A stretch of DNA of 64,000 nucleotides, from the NCBI GenBank assembly GCA_021781455.1, contig JAJXWV010000077.1, positions 111,302 through 175,301 on the forward strand, in the 5' to 3' direction. Source of the stretch: Acidobacteriota bacterium. GTDB lineage: Bacteria > Acidobacteriota > Thermoanaerobaculia > Gp7-AA8. The notes under the pieces are model-generated. The model saw only the letters and a list, made by a program, of their open reading frames with translations. It had not been told where the DNA came from and did not search any database. This document shows, one piece after another, positions 8,747 to 18,279 of this stretch (position 1 is the first letter of the stretch; the number at the start of each line of letters is the position of its first letter). A program made the translations under genes and the position numbers.

Positions 8747-9451
8747 GTGCACCATCGGATCTACTTCCCCCATCTGCAGACGAGCGGCGAGGTCGTCGTC
8801 GAAGGCGACGAGTTCCATCACGCGGTGCGCGTTGCCCGCGTCCGCGAGGGCGAGGAGGTCGAGCTGTTCGACGGCCGCGGCGCCGCGGCAGCGGGTACGG
8901 TCCTGGCCATCGGACGCGATCGGGTCTCCGTACGGATCGAGGGACCGATCGGGTCGCGGGAGCCGGAGATCGACCTGACCGTGGCCATGTCCATCATCCA
9001 GCTCGAGAAGTTCGAGCTCGTCCTGCAGAAGGTCACCGAGCTCGGGGCGCGGTCGATCATTCCGCTGATCACCGACCGCATCGAGCTGCGGCCGGAGCGC
9101 TACCGCGGGAAACGCGAGCGCTGGGAGAAGATCGTCTTCGAGGCCGTCAAGCAGTCGGGGCGGGCGCGCCTTCCGGACATCCACGAGCCGGCGCGATTCG
9201 ACGATGCCCTCGCATTCGACGGGCTGCGCGTGGTCTTCGAGGCCGAAGCCGAGCCGTCCCTGCTCCCCGCTCACTTCGAACGTGTGATGTTACTGATCGG
9301 TGCCGAAGGCGGCTTTAGCGAACGGGAGATCGAGCTCGCCAGGGACCGTGGCTGTCTGTTCCAGCGGCTCGGCTCTCGGCGGCTCCGTGCGGAAACAGCC
9401 GCGATCGTGGCAACGGCCACGATCGCGCGGCGCGCTGGTGAACTCGATTAG
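8747..9451 (+). CDS. rsmE: 16S rRNA (uracil1498-N3)-methyltransferase RsmE
   Basis: SPOUT-class methyltransferase that methylates N3 of U1498 in 16S rRNA. The 234-aa protein has an N-terminal PUA-like part (EFHHAVRVARVREGEEVELFDG) and the trefoil knot with LLIGAEGGFSEREIE and RLGSRRLRAETAAI, which bind S-adenosylmethionine. The start is GTG at 8747, one base after the ampG stop, with GGAGGG as ribosome-binding site. Length matches the family. In many bacteria rsmE is next to prmA and dnaJ, which here lie a few kilobases away. Confidence 0.95.
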   Translation: MHHRIYFPHLQTSGEVVVEGDEFHHAVRVARVREGEEVELFDGRGAAAAGTVLAIGRDRVSVRIEGPIGSREPEIDLTVAMSIIQLEKFELVLQKVTELGARSIIPLITDRIELRPERYRGKRERWEKIVFEAVKQSGRARLPDIHEPARFDDALAFDGLRVVFEAEAEPSLLPAHFERVMLLIGAEGGFSEREIELARDRGCLFQRLGSRRLRAETAAIVATATIARRAGELD

Positions 9452-9550
9452 CGTGAGATGGAACCTGTACGGGCGTGACTCGAATCACTAGCACGCTGGT
9501 CGGTGCCGCCCCGACAATCACCTTCGCGAACCGAAAGCGAGGCGAACGAT

Positions 9551-10933
9551 ATGGCACCGACAATTCTCGAGCCCGCAACTCCCTCAAAAGTAGCGGAACC
9601 AGCGCTCACTACGCTGAAGCAGACACTGAAGCAGAAGATCGAGGCACACCGCCCTCGAACCACACGACTTCTCAAGGAATTCGGGAAAGTCGTCATTGAC
9701 CAGGTCACCATCGATCAGTGCATCGGGGGAGCTCGCGACATTCGCAGCCTCGTGACCGACATCTCCTATCTCGATCCGCAGGAAGGCATCCGCTTCCGCG
9801 GCAAGACGATTCCCGAAACGTTCGAGGCACTCCCAAAGGCGGCCGGCTCCGACTATCCGACCGTCGAGTCGTTCTGGTACTTCCTCCTCACGGGCGACAT
9901 CCCGACTCCGGCTCAGGTCGACGAGGTGGTGGCCGAGTGGAAGGTTCGCCAGGCGGTTCCTCAGTACGTTTTCGAAACGATTCGAGCGCTTCCCCGCGAC
10001 AGTCATCCGATGGCGATGCTCTCCATCGGCATCCTGTCGATGCAGAAGGACTCGAAGTTCGCGAAGGCTTACCACGATCCGGCGTTCAACAAAATGAACG
10101 CGTGGGAGTTCCTGTACGAGGACGCGTATGACCTCGTGGCTCGGATCCCCGTCATCGCGGCGTTCATCTACAACCTGAAGTACAGGAGCGACAAGCAGGT
10201 CGGCGTCGATCCGAAGCTGGACATGGGCGCCAACTTCGCGCACATGATCGGCCAGACGAAGACGTACGAGGACGTGGCCCGGATGTACTTCATCCTCCAC
10301 TCCGATCACGAGTCGGGCAACGTCTCCGCCCACGCCACACACCTCGTGCACTCTGCGCTTTCGGACCCTTACTACGCGTACTCGGCCGGCCTCAACGGCC
10401 TCGCGGGACCGCTTCATGGCCTCGCCAACCAGGAAGTGCTCGACTGGACGCTCAAGTTCCAGGACAAGTACTGCCGGGGCGTCGAGCCCACCAAGGAGCT
10501 GGTCACGAAGGCACTCTGGGACACGCTCAATGCCGGTCATGTCGTACCGGGCTACGGCCACGCGGTGCTCCGCAAGACCGACCCGCGGTATATGGCGCAG
10601 CGTGAGTTCTGCCTCAAGACCCCGGGCCTCAAGGAAGATCCTCTCTTCAAGCTCGTCTCGATGATCTTCGAGGTGGCGCCGGGAGTGCTGCAGGAGCAGG
10701 GCAAGGCCAAGAACCCGTGGCCGAATGTCGATGCGCAGTCGGGCGTCATCCAGTGGCACTACGGTGTCACCGAATGGGACTTTTACACCGTCCTCTTCGG
10801 CGTCGGCCGGGCCCTCGGCTGCATGGCCAACATTACGTGGGACCGCGGCCTGGGCTACGCCATCGAGCGTCCGAAGTCCGTCACCACCCCCATGCTGGAG
10901 AAGTGGGCAGAAGAAGGCGGACGCAAGTTCTGA
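9551..10933 (+). CDS. Citrate synthase, eukaryotic (mitochondrial) type
   Basis: Condenses acetyl-CoA and oxaloacetate to citrate. The 460-aa product matches the mitochondrial-type family: FILHSDHESGNVSAHATHLV, NGLAGPLHGLANQEVL, VVPGYGHAVLRKTDPRY and NVDAQSGVIQ. Expected catalytic residues are H289, H337 and D394. The length also fits this type rather than the roughly 430-aa bacterial hexameric type. The ATG at 9551 is preferred over in-frame upstream codons because GAGG lies just before it. It is followed by a strong terminator, so it is transcribed separately from the second citrate synthase downstream. An allied 2-methylcitrate synthase activity cannot be excluded. Confidence 0.93.
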   Translation: MAPTILEPATPSKVAEPALTTLKQTLKQKIEAHRPRTTRLLKEFGKVVIDQVTIDQCIGGARDIRSLVTDISYLDPQEGIRFRGKTIPETFEALPKAAGSDYPTVESFWYFLLTGDIPTPAQVDEVVAEWKVRQAVPQYVFETIRALPRDSHPMAMLSIGILSMQKDSKFAKAYHDPAFNKMNAWEFLYEDAYDLVARIPVIAAFIYNLKYRSDKQVGVDPKLDMGANFAHMIGQTKTYEDVARMYFILHSDHESGNVSAHATHLVHSALSDPYYAYSAGLNGLAGPLHGLANQEVLDWTLKFQDKYCRGVEPTKELVTKALWDTLNAGHVVPGYGHAVLRKTDPRYMAQREFCLKTPGLKEDPLFKLVSMIFEVAPGVLQEQGKAKNPWPNVDAQSGVIQWHYGVTEWDFYTVLFGVGRALGCMANITWDRGLGYAIERPKSVTTPMLEKWAEEGGRKF

Positions 10934-10943
10934 TTTGAAAACC

Positions 10944-11009
10944 GGGACGCTCTTCGCGTCCCACCGGATCCCGGCAGAGGGAGATGCTTCGGCATCTCCC
11001 TTTTCTTTT
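10944..11009 (+). terminator. Intrinsic terminator with UUCG loop
   Basis: A first hairpin GGGACGC/GCGTCCC (10944-10962) is followed by GGGAGATGC-TTCG-GCATCTCCC (10979-11000) and TTTTCTTTT. The second is a textbook intrinsic terminator directly after the citrate synthase stop. It shows that this genome does use canonical terminators beside the heptamer arrays. Confidence 0.9.
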
Positions 11010-11016
11010 GCTCTCG

Positions 11017-11165
11017 TGTGGCGCGGGCTTCCAGCCCGCGGCGGCATCAGAGCGCGGGCCGAGTAGGGACGCGCAGCAGCGCGTCCGCAGCTTCATCCTC
11101 GCCGTCAACGCCGAGGTTGCGGACGCGCTGCTGCGCGTTTCTACCGCTGCTGGAAAGCCCGCGCC
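11017..11165. repeat. Large palindromic intergenic repeat
   Basis: Outer ends GTGTGGCGCGGGCTTCCAGC and GGAAAGCCCGCGCCACAC are inverted copies. An inner pair GACGCGCAGCAGCGCGTCCG / GCGGACGCGCTGCTGCGCG is also inverted. It resembles the GTGTGGGGCAGGCTTTCC family at 15129 and 23021. Confidence 0.75.
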
Positions 11166-11218
11166 ACACGACGTTCGGGAGAGTGGTAGATTTACCGGCC
11201 ACTAACGCGGAGGGGAAG

Positions 11219-12502
11219 TTGCCTGACACACTGACCATCAAAGACAACCGCACCGGCAAAACCTACGACGTCAAGATCACCGACGACACCATCAAGGCCA
11301 CGGATCTGCGTCAGATCAAAGTCCACGATGAGGACTTTGGGATGATGACCTACGACCCGGCGTTCATGAACACCGCGTCGTGCCGCAGCTCGATCACGTT
11401 CATCGACGGCGACAAAGGCATCCTGGAGTACCGCGGCATCCCCATCGAGCAGCTGGCCGAGAAGAGCACGTATCTCGAGACCGCCTATCTGCTGCTGAAC
11501 GGCACGCTGCCGAACAAGGCGCAGCTGGACGAGTGGAAGAACGAGATCACCATGCACACGATTCTGAACGTGAATCTGCAGGCGCTGATCGACTCCTTCC
11601 GCTACGACGCCCATCCCATGGGCCGCCTCATCTCCACGATGGCCGCCCTCGGCACGTTCTATCCGGAAGCGAAGAACATCTTCGATCCAGTCTGCCGCCA
11701 GAAGCAGATCGTCCGCATCATCGCCAAGATCATCACCATCGCCGGGTTCAACTACCGCCGCAGCATCGGCATGCCGTATTCGTATCCCGACAACGACCTC
11801 TCCTACCCCGGCAACTTCCTGAACATGATGTTCAAGATGACCGAGAGCAAGTACAAGGTGAGCCCGGCGCTCGAGCGCGCTCTGGACATCCTCTTCATCC
11901 TGCACGCCGACCACGAACAGAACTGCTCGACGAGCACGATGCGCGTCGTCGGCAGCTCACAGGCAGACCCATACTCGTCGGTGGCCGGGGCGGCCACTGC
12001 GCTCTACGGCCCGCTCCACGGCGGCGCCAACGAGGCCGTCATCCACATGCTCAACGAGATCGGCTCGACCAGGAACATTCCGGCCTACATCGAGAAGGTC
12101 AAGGCGGGTGAAGGGAAGCTGATGGGCTTCGGCCACCGCGTCTACAAGAACTACGACCCGCGCGCCAGGATCATCAAGAGGGCCGCGTATGACGTGTTCG
12201 AAGTGACGGGCAAGAACCCGCTGCTCGACATCGCTCTCGAGCTCGAGAAGATCGCCCTGGAAGACGACTACTTCGTGAAGCGGAAACTCTATCCGAACGT
12301 CGACTTCTACTCCGGACTGATCTACCAGGCCCTCGACATCCCGATGGAGATGTTCACGGTGATGTTCGCCATCCCGCGCGTATCGGGCTGGCTCGCACAG
12401 TGGCAGGAGATGCTGAACGACCCCGATCAGAAGATCTCCCGTCCGCGCCAGATCTACACGGGTGCCCGCAAGCTCGATTACGTCCCGATCGGTAAGCGCT
12501 GA
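11219..12502 (+). CDS. gltA: Citrate synthase, bacterial hexameric type
   Basis: Second citrate synthase, 427 aa, the standard length for Gram-negative type-II GltA. The expected catalytic residues are H267 (GPLHGGANE), H306 (GFGHRVYKNYDPRA) and D362 (YPNVDFYSG), nearly the same numbering as the E. coli enzyme. The frame is open from 11018, but that part runs through a palindromic repeat. TTG at 11219 is chosen because GGAGGGGA precedes it and it gives the family length. It is separated from the eukaryotic-type gene by a terminator and a repeat, so the two can be expressed independently. An inverted GGCTCCT array follows the stop directly. Confidence 0.95.
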   Translation: MPDTLTIKDNRTGKTYDVKITDDTIKATDLRQIKVHDEDFGMMTYDPAFMNTASCRSSITFIDGDKGILEYRGIPIEQLAEKSTYLETAYLLLNGTLPNKAQLDEWKNEITMHTILNVNLQALIDSFRYDAHPMGRLISTMAALGTFYPEAKNIFDPVCRQKQIVRIIAKIITIAGFNYRRSIGMPYSYPDNDLSYPGNFLNMMFKMTESKYKVSPALERALDILFILHADHEQNCSTSTMRVVGSSQADPYSSVAGAATALYGPLHGGANEAVIHMLNEIGSTRNIPAYIEKVKAGEGKLMGFGHRVYKNYDPRARIIKRAAYDVFEVTGKNPLLDIALELEKIALEDDYFVKRKLYPNVDFYSGLIYQALDIPMEMFTVMFAIPRVSGWLAQWQEMLNDPDQKISRPRQIYTGARKLDYVPIGKR

Positions 12503-12608
12503 TCTGGCTCCTGGCTCCTGGCTCCTGGCTCCTGGCTCCTGGCTCCTGGCTCTTAGGCACGAACAATACATCCTGCCCCCAAGAGCCAAGAGCTGAGAGC
12601 CAAGAGCT
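12503..12608. repeat. Inverted heptamer array (GGCTCCT unit) between convergent genes
   Basis: Left arm 12503-12555 holds seven GGCTCCT units. Right arm 12580-12608 holds complementary AGAGCCA/AGAGCTG units, with a spacer of about 24 nt. It fills the whole gap between the stops of gltA and ppa. Confidence 0.88.
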
Positions 12609-13217
12609 TCATCCGAACTTCTCCGCGTAATCCGCGCACGCCGCTTCGACGACCTTCGCTGCATGGTCGAAGCCGTAGGTGCCGGCGATGCGGATCTTCG
12701 CCGGCTGGCCGGGGACGATCTTGTACGTGGCGAAGTAGTGCTCCAGCCTCTCCACCAGCACGGGCGCGACGTCGGCCAGATCGGCGGCATCGCCCCAGAC
12801 GTAGTCGCCGCGGAGGACAGCGATGATCTTGTCGTCGGCCTCGCCGCGGTCGATCAGCTGGATCCCGCCGATGACGATGGCCGGAATGATGATCTCGGAC
12901 CTCGTGATGGGCCGCTCGGAGAGGATGCAGACATCGAGCGGATCGCCGTCGGCGTGATCGGCTCCGGGCATGAGCGCAGCCACTCTGGTCCCGCAATAGG
13001 TTCTCGGGATGAAGCCGTAGAGCGCCGGCGGCTGCGAGGAGGTGCGCTGCGGCCGGTCGACGCGCAGATACCCGCTGACCTTGTCGACTTCGTACTTCAC
13101 GAGATCGAACGGGGTGAGCTCGATGAAGGCGTTCACGACGCGCGGCAGCTCCTCACCGGCCGAAAGGCCGTGCCAGGGGTGCGGGCGCCATTGGGCGAAT
13201 GACGTCGGATCGGGCAT
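12609..13217 (-). CDS. ppa: Inorganic pyrophosphatase (family I)
   Basis: Hydrolyses pyrophosphate in the cytoplasm and so drives biosynthetic reactions. The 202-aa protein has the hallmark [10 protein letters not shown] (DxDPxD) metal-binding motif, an upstream substrate lysine in [10 protein letters not shown], and [10 protein letters not shown]. The C-terminal part contains HYFATYK. The first ATG fits the family start. The downstream gap towards the convergent gltA gene is completely filled by a heptamer array. Confidence 0.95.
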   Translation of the reverse strand: MPDPTSFAQWRPHPWHGLSAGEELPRVVNAFIELTPFDLVKYEVDKVSGYLRVDRPQRTSSQPPALYGFIPRTYCGTRVAALMPGADHADGDPLDVCILSERPITRSEIIIPAIVIGGIQLIDRGEADDKIIAVLRGDYVWGDAADLADVAPVLVERLEHYFATYKIVPGQPAKIRIAGTYGFDHAAKVVEAACADYAEKFG

Positions 13218-13234
13218 GGCTGCGGATTTTACGC

Positions 13235-13366
13235 GAGGGAGGGGTGCAACCTTCCAGCCCGGCGGCGGTCGGGCATCCTGTCCGAGCGGTTACGTCAAAG
13301 CCAGGAGTCGCCGGCCTGGAAGGCCGTGGACCGGCGGGCAGGATGCCCGCACCCCCGCGCCGCACG
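13235..13366. repeat. Palindromic repeat (GGGCATCCTG type)
   Basis: GGGGTGCAACCTTCCAGCCC ... GGGCATCCTGTCCG faces CGGGCAGGATGCCCGCACCCC in inverted orientation across about 50 nt. It belongs to the general class of intergenic palindromes also seen at 45994-46092. No gene is present. Confidence 0.65.
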
Positions 13367-14206
13367 TCACGCCCGGAAGAGCCCGGCCCACCACTCGCCC
13401 TTCTGGCGCTGCTCCTCGAGCTGCAGGCTGTACAGCGCTGCGGCGCGGACGACCTCGTCGCGGCGGGTGGTCAGGACCCCGCTGAGGACGACCGCTGCTC
13501 CCGATTTCGCGTGCCGCACGATCTCACCCAGCAGCGCGATGATGACCTCCGGAAGGATGTTCATCGTCACGACGTCGAACCTGCCGCCGCGCAGCGCCTC
13601 GACGCTTCCGATGAAGAGCGGCATCGAGGCCGGCGCCACGCCGTTGCGCGACCGGTTCTCGCGCAGCGCTGCGTAGGCGTCGAGATCGTTGTCGAACGCC
13701 AAAGCTCGTGTCGCACCGAGGCGAAGCATGGCCAGCGCGAGGATTCCGCTGCCGGAGCCCACGTCCATGCCTCGCCTGCCCGAGAGGTCGATCGATTCCA
13801 GGATCTCGACGCAGAGCGACGTGGTCTCGTGCGAGCCCGTTCCGAAGGCCTGCTCCTGCGGAATGATGATGCGAAGCCGCGAGGTGTCGGCGGAAATCAG
13901 ACTCGCCGCGGGCGCGACGACGAATCGTGTGCCGATGAAGATCGGCTCGAGCGACTGCTCGTAGAGCGCGAGCCAGTCCAGGCGATCCCGGTCGACGGCC
14001 TGCACCTCGATCGCGGCCAGGTCGCTCAGCCCCTCCAACGCCTCCTGGCGATCGGCAACCGAATCGAAATACGCCGTGAGAACGCCCCTTCCGTTCACCT
14101 CGGCTGAGCTGTTGCCGGTCGACGCCGTCGTGAAGAGCCGTGCCTGGATCAGCTCTTCGGCCGCCGCAGTGCCGTCAAACGAGATCTCCAGGATGAAATC
14201 CTTCAC
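13367..14206 (-). CDS. prmA: Ribosomal protein L11 methyltransferase
   Basis: Methylates ribosomal protein L11 with S-adenosylmethionine. The 279-aa protein has the PrmA signature IIPQEQAFGTGSHETT, the SAM-binding loop GMDVGSGSGILALAML and the substrate-side motif MNILPEVI. The N-terminal L11-binding domain occupies about residues 1-90. Its catalytic domain is complete. The last codons abut a palindromic repeat. Adjacent translation-related genes (rsmE, dnaJ nearby) are the usual company of prmA. Confidence 0.93.
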   Translation of the reverse strand: MKDFILEISFDGTAAAEELIQARLFTTASTGNSSAEVNGRGVLTAYFDSVADRQEALEGLSDLAAIEVQAVDRDRLDWLALYEQSLEPIFIGTRFVVAPAASLISADTSRLRIIIPQEQAFGTGSHETTSLCVEILESIDLSGRRGMDVGSGSGILALAMLRLGATRALAFDNDLDAYAALRENRSRNGVAPASMPLFIGSVEALRGGRFDVVTMNILPEVIIALLGEIVRHAKSGAAVVLSGVLTTRRDEVVRAAALYSLQLEEQRQKGEWWAGLFRA

Positions 14207-14285
14207 CGCCGGATCGTAGCAGGAAGGGGCATCGCCCTTGAGAGTCGGCGGGCCAGGACTCTCCGTTGGTGGCGCAGACGCTCCT

Positions 14286-14309
14286 GGCGCAGACAGGAAT
14301 GTCTGCGCC
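14286..14309. repeat. Short hairpin GGCGCAGAC/GTCTGCGCC
   Basis: A 9-bp stem with a 6-nt loop just downstream of the small membrane-protein gene (minus strand). A direct copy of GGCGCAGAC lies 15 bp to the left. There is no T-run, so terminator function is only possible. Confidence 0.45.
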
Positions 14310-14318
14310 CCAGGACCC

Positions 14319-14735
14319 TCAGTTCCCCATTCCGCGGTCGTTGCGGGCCAGGGCCCGGCGCCGGGAACTGTAGAAGGCGAAGAGGAACAGCTGGAGCATG
14401 GCCACGACCCAGAAGGCCGCGCCGAGAGAGGCGGCGCTCTGTGCGAGATCGGCGTCGCTCCCGAGCATGATCACGAACGCGTACATCGCCACGGCCGCGC
14501 TGAAGCAGATGAGCGCTGCAAAGCGGAAGCGACGCGCGTCCTCCTCGATGCGCGTCAGGTCGCGCGAGCGTGCCGCTCCGCCGCCGAAGGTCGCCGGAAC
14601 GAGGAAGAGCAGGCCGAACATGATCGGGAGCAGTTCGATGCGCTGGATGCCACCGTCGAGAATCAGCAGAGCCGTGGCGGCGATCAGGAGCACGCCAGCG
14701 ACGGCGCAGGCGACGCGCAGAGAGGGAGAAATCAT
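14319..14735 (-). CDS. Hypothetical four-helix membrane protein
   Basis: A 138-aa protein with four hydrophobic segments (about residues 8-26, 34-52, 73-92 and 102-122), an acidic/basic loop after the second, and a basic tail (SSRRRALARN). I do not recognise a family. A Glu- and Arg-rich cytoplasmic loop separates the two helix pairs. It lies upstream of prmA on the same strand with a hairpin between. Function unknown. Confidence 0.65.
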   Translation of the reverse strand: MISPSLRVACAVAGVLLIAATALLILDGGIQRIELLPIMFGLLFLVPATFGGGAARSRDLTRIEEDARRFRFAALICFSAAVAMYAFVIMLGSDADLAQSAASLGAAFWVVAMLQLFLFAFYSSRRRALARNDRGMGN

Positions 14736-14894
14736 CGTGACCTCGAGCGGTTGGACAACCGTTGGACGCGCGTGCTTGTCACACCGCGCCTGGTCATTCT
14801 GCCAACGAATCCTGTGTCGCGCAATTCCCGCATCCGGTGAGCGGCGCCACGAGCGCGTTCCGCTCGCTGCCTATACTCGGTCACGGAGGGAACT

Positions 14895-15116
14895 ATGGTC
14901 GAGTTGACCCGAGATGAGCAGGATTACGTCGTGAACGTCTTGCGATCCGCGCACACGGAGCTCCTGCGCAACCTGCATCACGCCGACAGCCGTGACTTCC
15001 GCCAGACACTGCGCACCGTGATCGATCTGAACGAGCGCATCGTCGGTAAAGTGTCCGAGACGACGCCCGCCGCGCTGGATCGCGCCGACTGCGCCACGCA
15101 GCCCGCCCGGCAATGA
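14895..15116 (+). CDS. Small hypothetical protein (73 aa)
   Basis: A charged, mostly helical protein beginning MVELTRDEQDYVVNVLRSAH. The ATG has a good ribosome-binding site (GGAGGGAACT), which supports a real gene despite its size. No signal peptide, membrane segment or known motif is seen. It stands alone between genes read in the opposite direction. Function unknown. Confidence 0.65.
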   Translation: MVELTRDEQDYVVNVLRSAHTELLRNLHHADSRDFRQTLRTVIDLNERIVGKVSETTPAALDRADCATQPARQ

Positions 15117-15128
15117 CTGCAATCACCC

Positions 15129-15208
15129 CACGTGTAGGGCAGGCTTTCCAGCCTGCCCAGGAAAACGTTCTTACCCGGAAGGGCTGGCTGGAAAGCCTGC
15201 CCCACACG
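15129..15208. repeat. Palindromic repeat (GTGTAGGGCAGGCTTTCC type)
   Basis: GTGTAGGGCAGGCTTTCCAG and the inverted CTGGAAAGCCTGCCCCACAC enclose a spacer. A close relative sits at 23021-23080. It lies between two converging genes just after the dnaJ stop. Confidence 0.75.
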
Positions 15209-15214
15209 GGGGCC

Positions 15215-16330
15215 TTACGCGCTGAAGAACTCTTTGACCTTGTCGAGCACTCCGCGGTCGCCCACGGATTCTCCCTCGGCCGAGGCGAGCTGTTCGTAGA
15301 GCTTGCGCTGCTCTTCGGTCAGCGACGACGGGATCCGCACGTTGACGTGCACGTAGTGGTCACCGCGCCCGCGGCCGTCGAGGAACTGAACGCCCTTGCT
15401 GCGCAGGCGGAAGACCTGATTGGGCTGCGTTCCTGCAGGCACGCGCAGCGATTCCTTCCCCTCCAGGGTATCGACATCCACCTCTCCGCCCAGCGCCGCC
15501 CGGGTCACGCTGATGAATTCCTCGGTGTGGATGTCGTACTCGCGGCGCGTGAACTTCTCGTGCTCGCGGACGGAGATGAAGACGTACAGGTCGCCCGCAG
15601 GACCGCCGTTGTAGCCCGACTCCCCTTCTGCGGCGACGCGCAGCCGTGAGCCGTCGTCGACGCCGGCGGGAATCTTCACACTGATCTTCTTTTCCTCGCG
15701 GACGCGCCCCTGGCCGTTGCACCCAGCGCACGGTTCCTTGATCACTTTTCCGCTGCCGCCACATTGCGGGCAGGTGCGGGAGACGGCGAAGAATCCCTGG
15801 GCATAGCGGATCTGGCCGTGCCCGCCGCAGCCGGTGCAGGTCACCGGATGAGTACCAGGCTTGGCGCCGGCGCCATTGCAGGTCACGCACGTGACGGTGC
15901 GGGGAACGTCGAGGGTGACCTCTTTTCCGAAGGCCGCGTCGAGGAACTCGATCTCGAGGTCGTAGCGGAGATCGTTGCCGCGGGCGGGCCGGGTAGCGCG
16001 GCGACGGCCTGTGCCGAAAAAGTCGCCGAATCCGAACAGGTCGCCGAGGATGTCGCCGAAGTCGGCGAACTGGTTCGGGTCGAAGCCGTTCATGCCGCCG
16101 ACGCCCTGATGGCCGTAGCGGTCGTATCGGGCGCGCTTCTCGTCGTCGGAGAGCACGCCATAGGCTTCGGCCGCTTCCTTGAATTTCTCCTCGGCGTCGG
16201 CGTCGCCCGGGTTCTTATCCGGGTGGTACTTCAGCGCCAGCTTGCGGTAAGCCTTCTTGATATCGTCGAGCACCGCGCCGCGCTGCAGGCCGAGGACTTC
16301 GTAGTAATCACGCTTCTCTGTTGTCGCCAT
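15215..16330 (-). CDS. dnaJ: Chaperone protein DnaJ
   Basis: Type I J-protein co-chaperone of DnaK, 371 aa. The J domain (about 1-70) has [10 protein letters not shown] and the HPD motif in [12 protein letters not shown] Gly/Phe linker ([16 protein letters not shown]) follows. The zinc domain has four CxxCxGxG-type repeats beginning [24 protein letters not shown] and CAGCNGQG. The C-terminal substrate domain starts at [12 protein letters not shown]. The ATG at 16330 gives the family start; an ATG at 16348 is in frame but adds six atypical residues. It is last in the hrcA-grpE-dnaK-dnaJ operon, and a palindrome follows. Confidence 0.97.
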   Translation of the reverse strand: MATTEKRDYYEVLGLQRGAVLDDIKKAYRKLALKYHPDKNPGDADAEEKFKEAAEAYGVLSDDEKRARYDRYGHQGVGGMNGFDPNQFADFGDILGDLFGFGDFFGTGRRRATRPARGNDLRYDLEIEFLDAAFGKEVTLDVPRTVTCVTCNGAGAKPGTHPVTCTGCGGHGQIRYAQGFFAVSRTCPQCGGSGKVIKEPCAGCNGQGRVREEKKISVKIPAGVDDGSRLRVAAEGESGYNGGPAGDLYVFISVREHEKFTRREYDIHTEEFISVTRAALGGEVDVDTLEGKESLRVPAGTQPNQVFRLRSKGVQFLDGRGRGDHYVHVNVRIPSSLTEEQRKLYEQLASAEGESVGDRGVLDKVKEFFSA

Positions 16331-16376
16331 GAGTATCCGGATTTCCATCGCCCGCGCTGCGGGCGGCCGGAGCCAC

Positions 16377-18215
16377 CTACGAGGGCAGGTCCGTGGACGT
16401 CATCGATTTCGACGGGTTGTAGAGCATGACGCTCGTGAGCAGCCGCGAGGCGCTCTGCAACTCGAAAATCGCATCGTTAAGCCGCTGCTTCTCTTCCGAG
16501 ACCACCATCTCCTTGGCGCGGCTGATCATCGACTGCACCTTGGAACGGTCGTCATCGCTGAGAAGTTTGCCGAACTCGCGAAAGACCTTTTCGTTCGTGT
16601 AGATCATCCCCTCGAGCTTGTTCTGCAGCAGGCGGATCTCCCGGCGTTGGGCATCGAGGCGCTGGTGCTCCGAGGCCTCGTTGACCAGCCTGTCGATCTC
16701 TTCCTTGCTCAGGCCGCCGGCCGGGTTGATCTGCACGCCCTGCGACTGACCCGTGGCCTGGTCGCGCGCGGTGACGTTCACGATGCCGTTGGAGTCGATG
16801 GAGAACGTCACCTCGATCTGGGGAACGCCGCGGGGCGCCGGCGGAATGCCCACCAGCTGGAACTTGCCTAAGGCCTTGTTCTCGCGTGCAAACTCGCGTT
16901 CGCCCTGCAGCACGGAAATCTCGACCTTGTTCTGGTTGTCGGCCACGGTCGTGAAAATGAGGGAGTTCTTCGTGGGGATCGTGGAGTTGCGCTCGATCAG
17001 CTTGGTGAACAATCCGCCATGCGTCTCCAGGCCCAGCGACAGCGGCGTGACATCGAGCAGGATCATGTCCTTGATGTCGCCGCGGAGGATGCCGCCCTGG
17101 ATTCCGGCGCCGACGGCCACGACCTCGTCCGGGTTGATGTTGCGGTTCGGCTCCTTGGCGAAGACCCTCTGCACCGCTTCGATGACCTTCGGCATGCGCG
17201 TCTGGCCGCCGACGAGGACGACTTCGTCGATCTGCGACGGGTTGACTCCGGCCGCGGACATGGCGTCCCTCACGGGGTCGATGGTCTTCTGGATGAGATC
17301 GTCGACCATGCGCTCGAACTCGTGGCGGGTCAGGACGGTGTTGAGGTGCTTCGGCCCCGAAGAGTCAGCGGAGATGAACGGCAGCGTGATCCGGCTCTCG
17401 GCGGCGGTGGAGAGCTCGCACTTGGCGCGCTCCGCTGCTTCCTTGAGGCGCTGCAGAGCCATGCGGTCGTCGCGAAGGTCGATCCCGCTGTCGCGTTTGA
17501 ACGCGGCGATGAGCCAGTCCATGATCCGCTTGTCGAAGTCCTCGCCTCCGAGGTAGGTGTCGCCGGCCGTAGAGAGCACCTCGAAGAGGCCTTCCTCCAG
17601 CTTCAGGATCGAGATGTCGAACGTGCCGCCGCCGAGGTCGTAGACCGCGATGATCTGGTTCTTCTTGTTGTCGAGACCGTAAGCCAGCGCCGCCGCGGTC
17701 GGCTCGTTGATGATGCGGAGCACTTCCAGTCCGGCGATCTTGCCCGCGTCGCGCGTGGCCTGGCGCTGCGAGTCGTTGAAGTAAGCCGGCACCGTGATGA
17801 TCGCCTCGTTCACCGCCTCTCCGAGGAACTCCTCGGCAAAGGCCTTGATCTCCATGAGGATGAAGGCTGAGATCTCTTCCGGCGAGTAATCGCGATCGCG
17901 AACCTTCAGGTGAACGTCCCCGTTCGGAGCGGGCACGATCTGGTAGGGCAGGACCTGTTTGGCGCGCGCTACCTCGTCAGACTCGTACTTGCGTCCAATC
18001 AGGCGCTTGATGGCGAAGACCGTGTTGAACGGATTCGTGATCGCCTGCCGCTTGGCGATCTGGCCCACCAGACGCTCTCCATCCTCGGTGAATCCCACCA
18101 CCGACGGCGTGGTCCGGCTCCCTTCCCGGTTCGAGATCACCTGCGGCGTGGCAACGTCCACCACAGCCACGCATGAGTTCGTCGTCCCGAGATCAATTCC
18201 GATGATTTTCGGCAT
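16377..18215 (-). CDS. dnaK: Chaperone protein DnaK (Hsp70)
   Basis: ATP-dependent Hsp70 chaperone, 612 aa. The nucleotide domain begins [15 protein letters not shown] and contains [13 protein letters not shown] and [11 protein letters not shown]; the substrate-binding domain contains [16 protein letters not shown] and the [12 protein letters not shown] stretch. The protein ends soon after the lid helices and lacks the long Gly-rich tail seen in many DnaKs; it finishes STDLPS. It lies between grpE and dnaJ and is probably induced by heat through HrcA. Confidence 0.98.
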   Translation of the reverse strand: MPKIIGIDLGTTNSCVAVVDVATPQVISNREGSRTTPSVVGFTEDGERLVGQIAKRQAITNPFNTVFAIKRLIGRKYESDEVARAKQVLPYQIVPAPNGDVHLKVRDRDYSPEEISAFILMEIKAFAEEFLGEAVNEAIITVPAYFNDSQRQATRDAGKIAGLEVLRIINEPTAAALAYGLDNKKNQIIAVYDLGGGTFDISILKLEEGLFEVLSTAGDTYLGGEDFDKRIMDWLIAAFKRDSGIDLRDDRMALQRLKEAAERAKCELSTAAESRITLPFISADSSGPKHLNTVLTRHEFERMVDDLIQKTIDPVRDAMSAAGVNPSQIDEVVLVGGQTRMPKVIEAVQRVFAKEPNRNINPDEVVAVGAGIQGGILRGDIKDMILLDVTPLSLGLETHGGLFTKLIERNSTIPTKNSLIFTTVADNQNKVEISVLQGEREFARENKALGKFQLVGIPPAPRGVPQIEVTFSIDSNGIVNVTARDQATGQSQGVQINPAGGLSKEEIDRLVNEASEHQRLDAQRREIRLLQNKLEGMIYTNEKVFREFGKLLSDDDRSKVQSMISRAKEMVVSEEKQRLNDAIFELQSASRLLTSVMLYNPSKSMTSTDLPS

Positions 18216-18279
18216 GAGCTATCGATTAACAGAGGAGCGGGGTCAACTCATCCTTATGCGTTGCCTCAGGATACGACAC

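Noticed and set aside
12503-12608. Heptamer arrays as ordinary intrinsic terminators
   Set aside because: They can form long hairpins, but they lack a T-run, some lie between divergent genes (27526, 35226), and canonical terminators exist in the same genome (10979, 48873).
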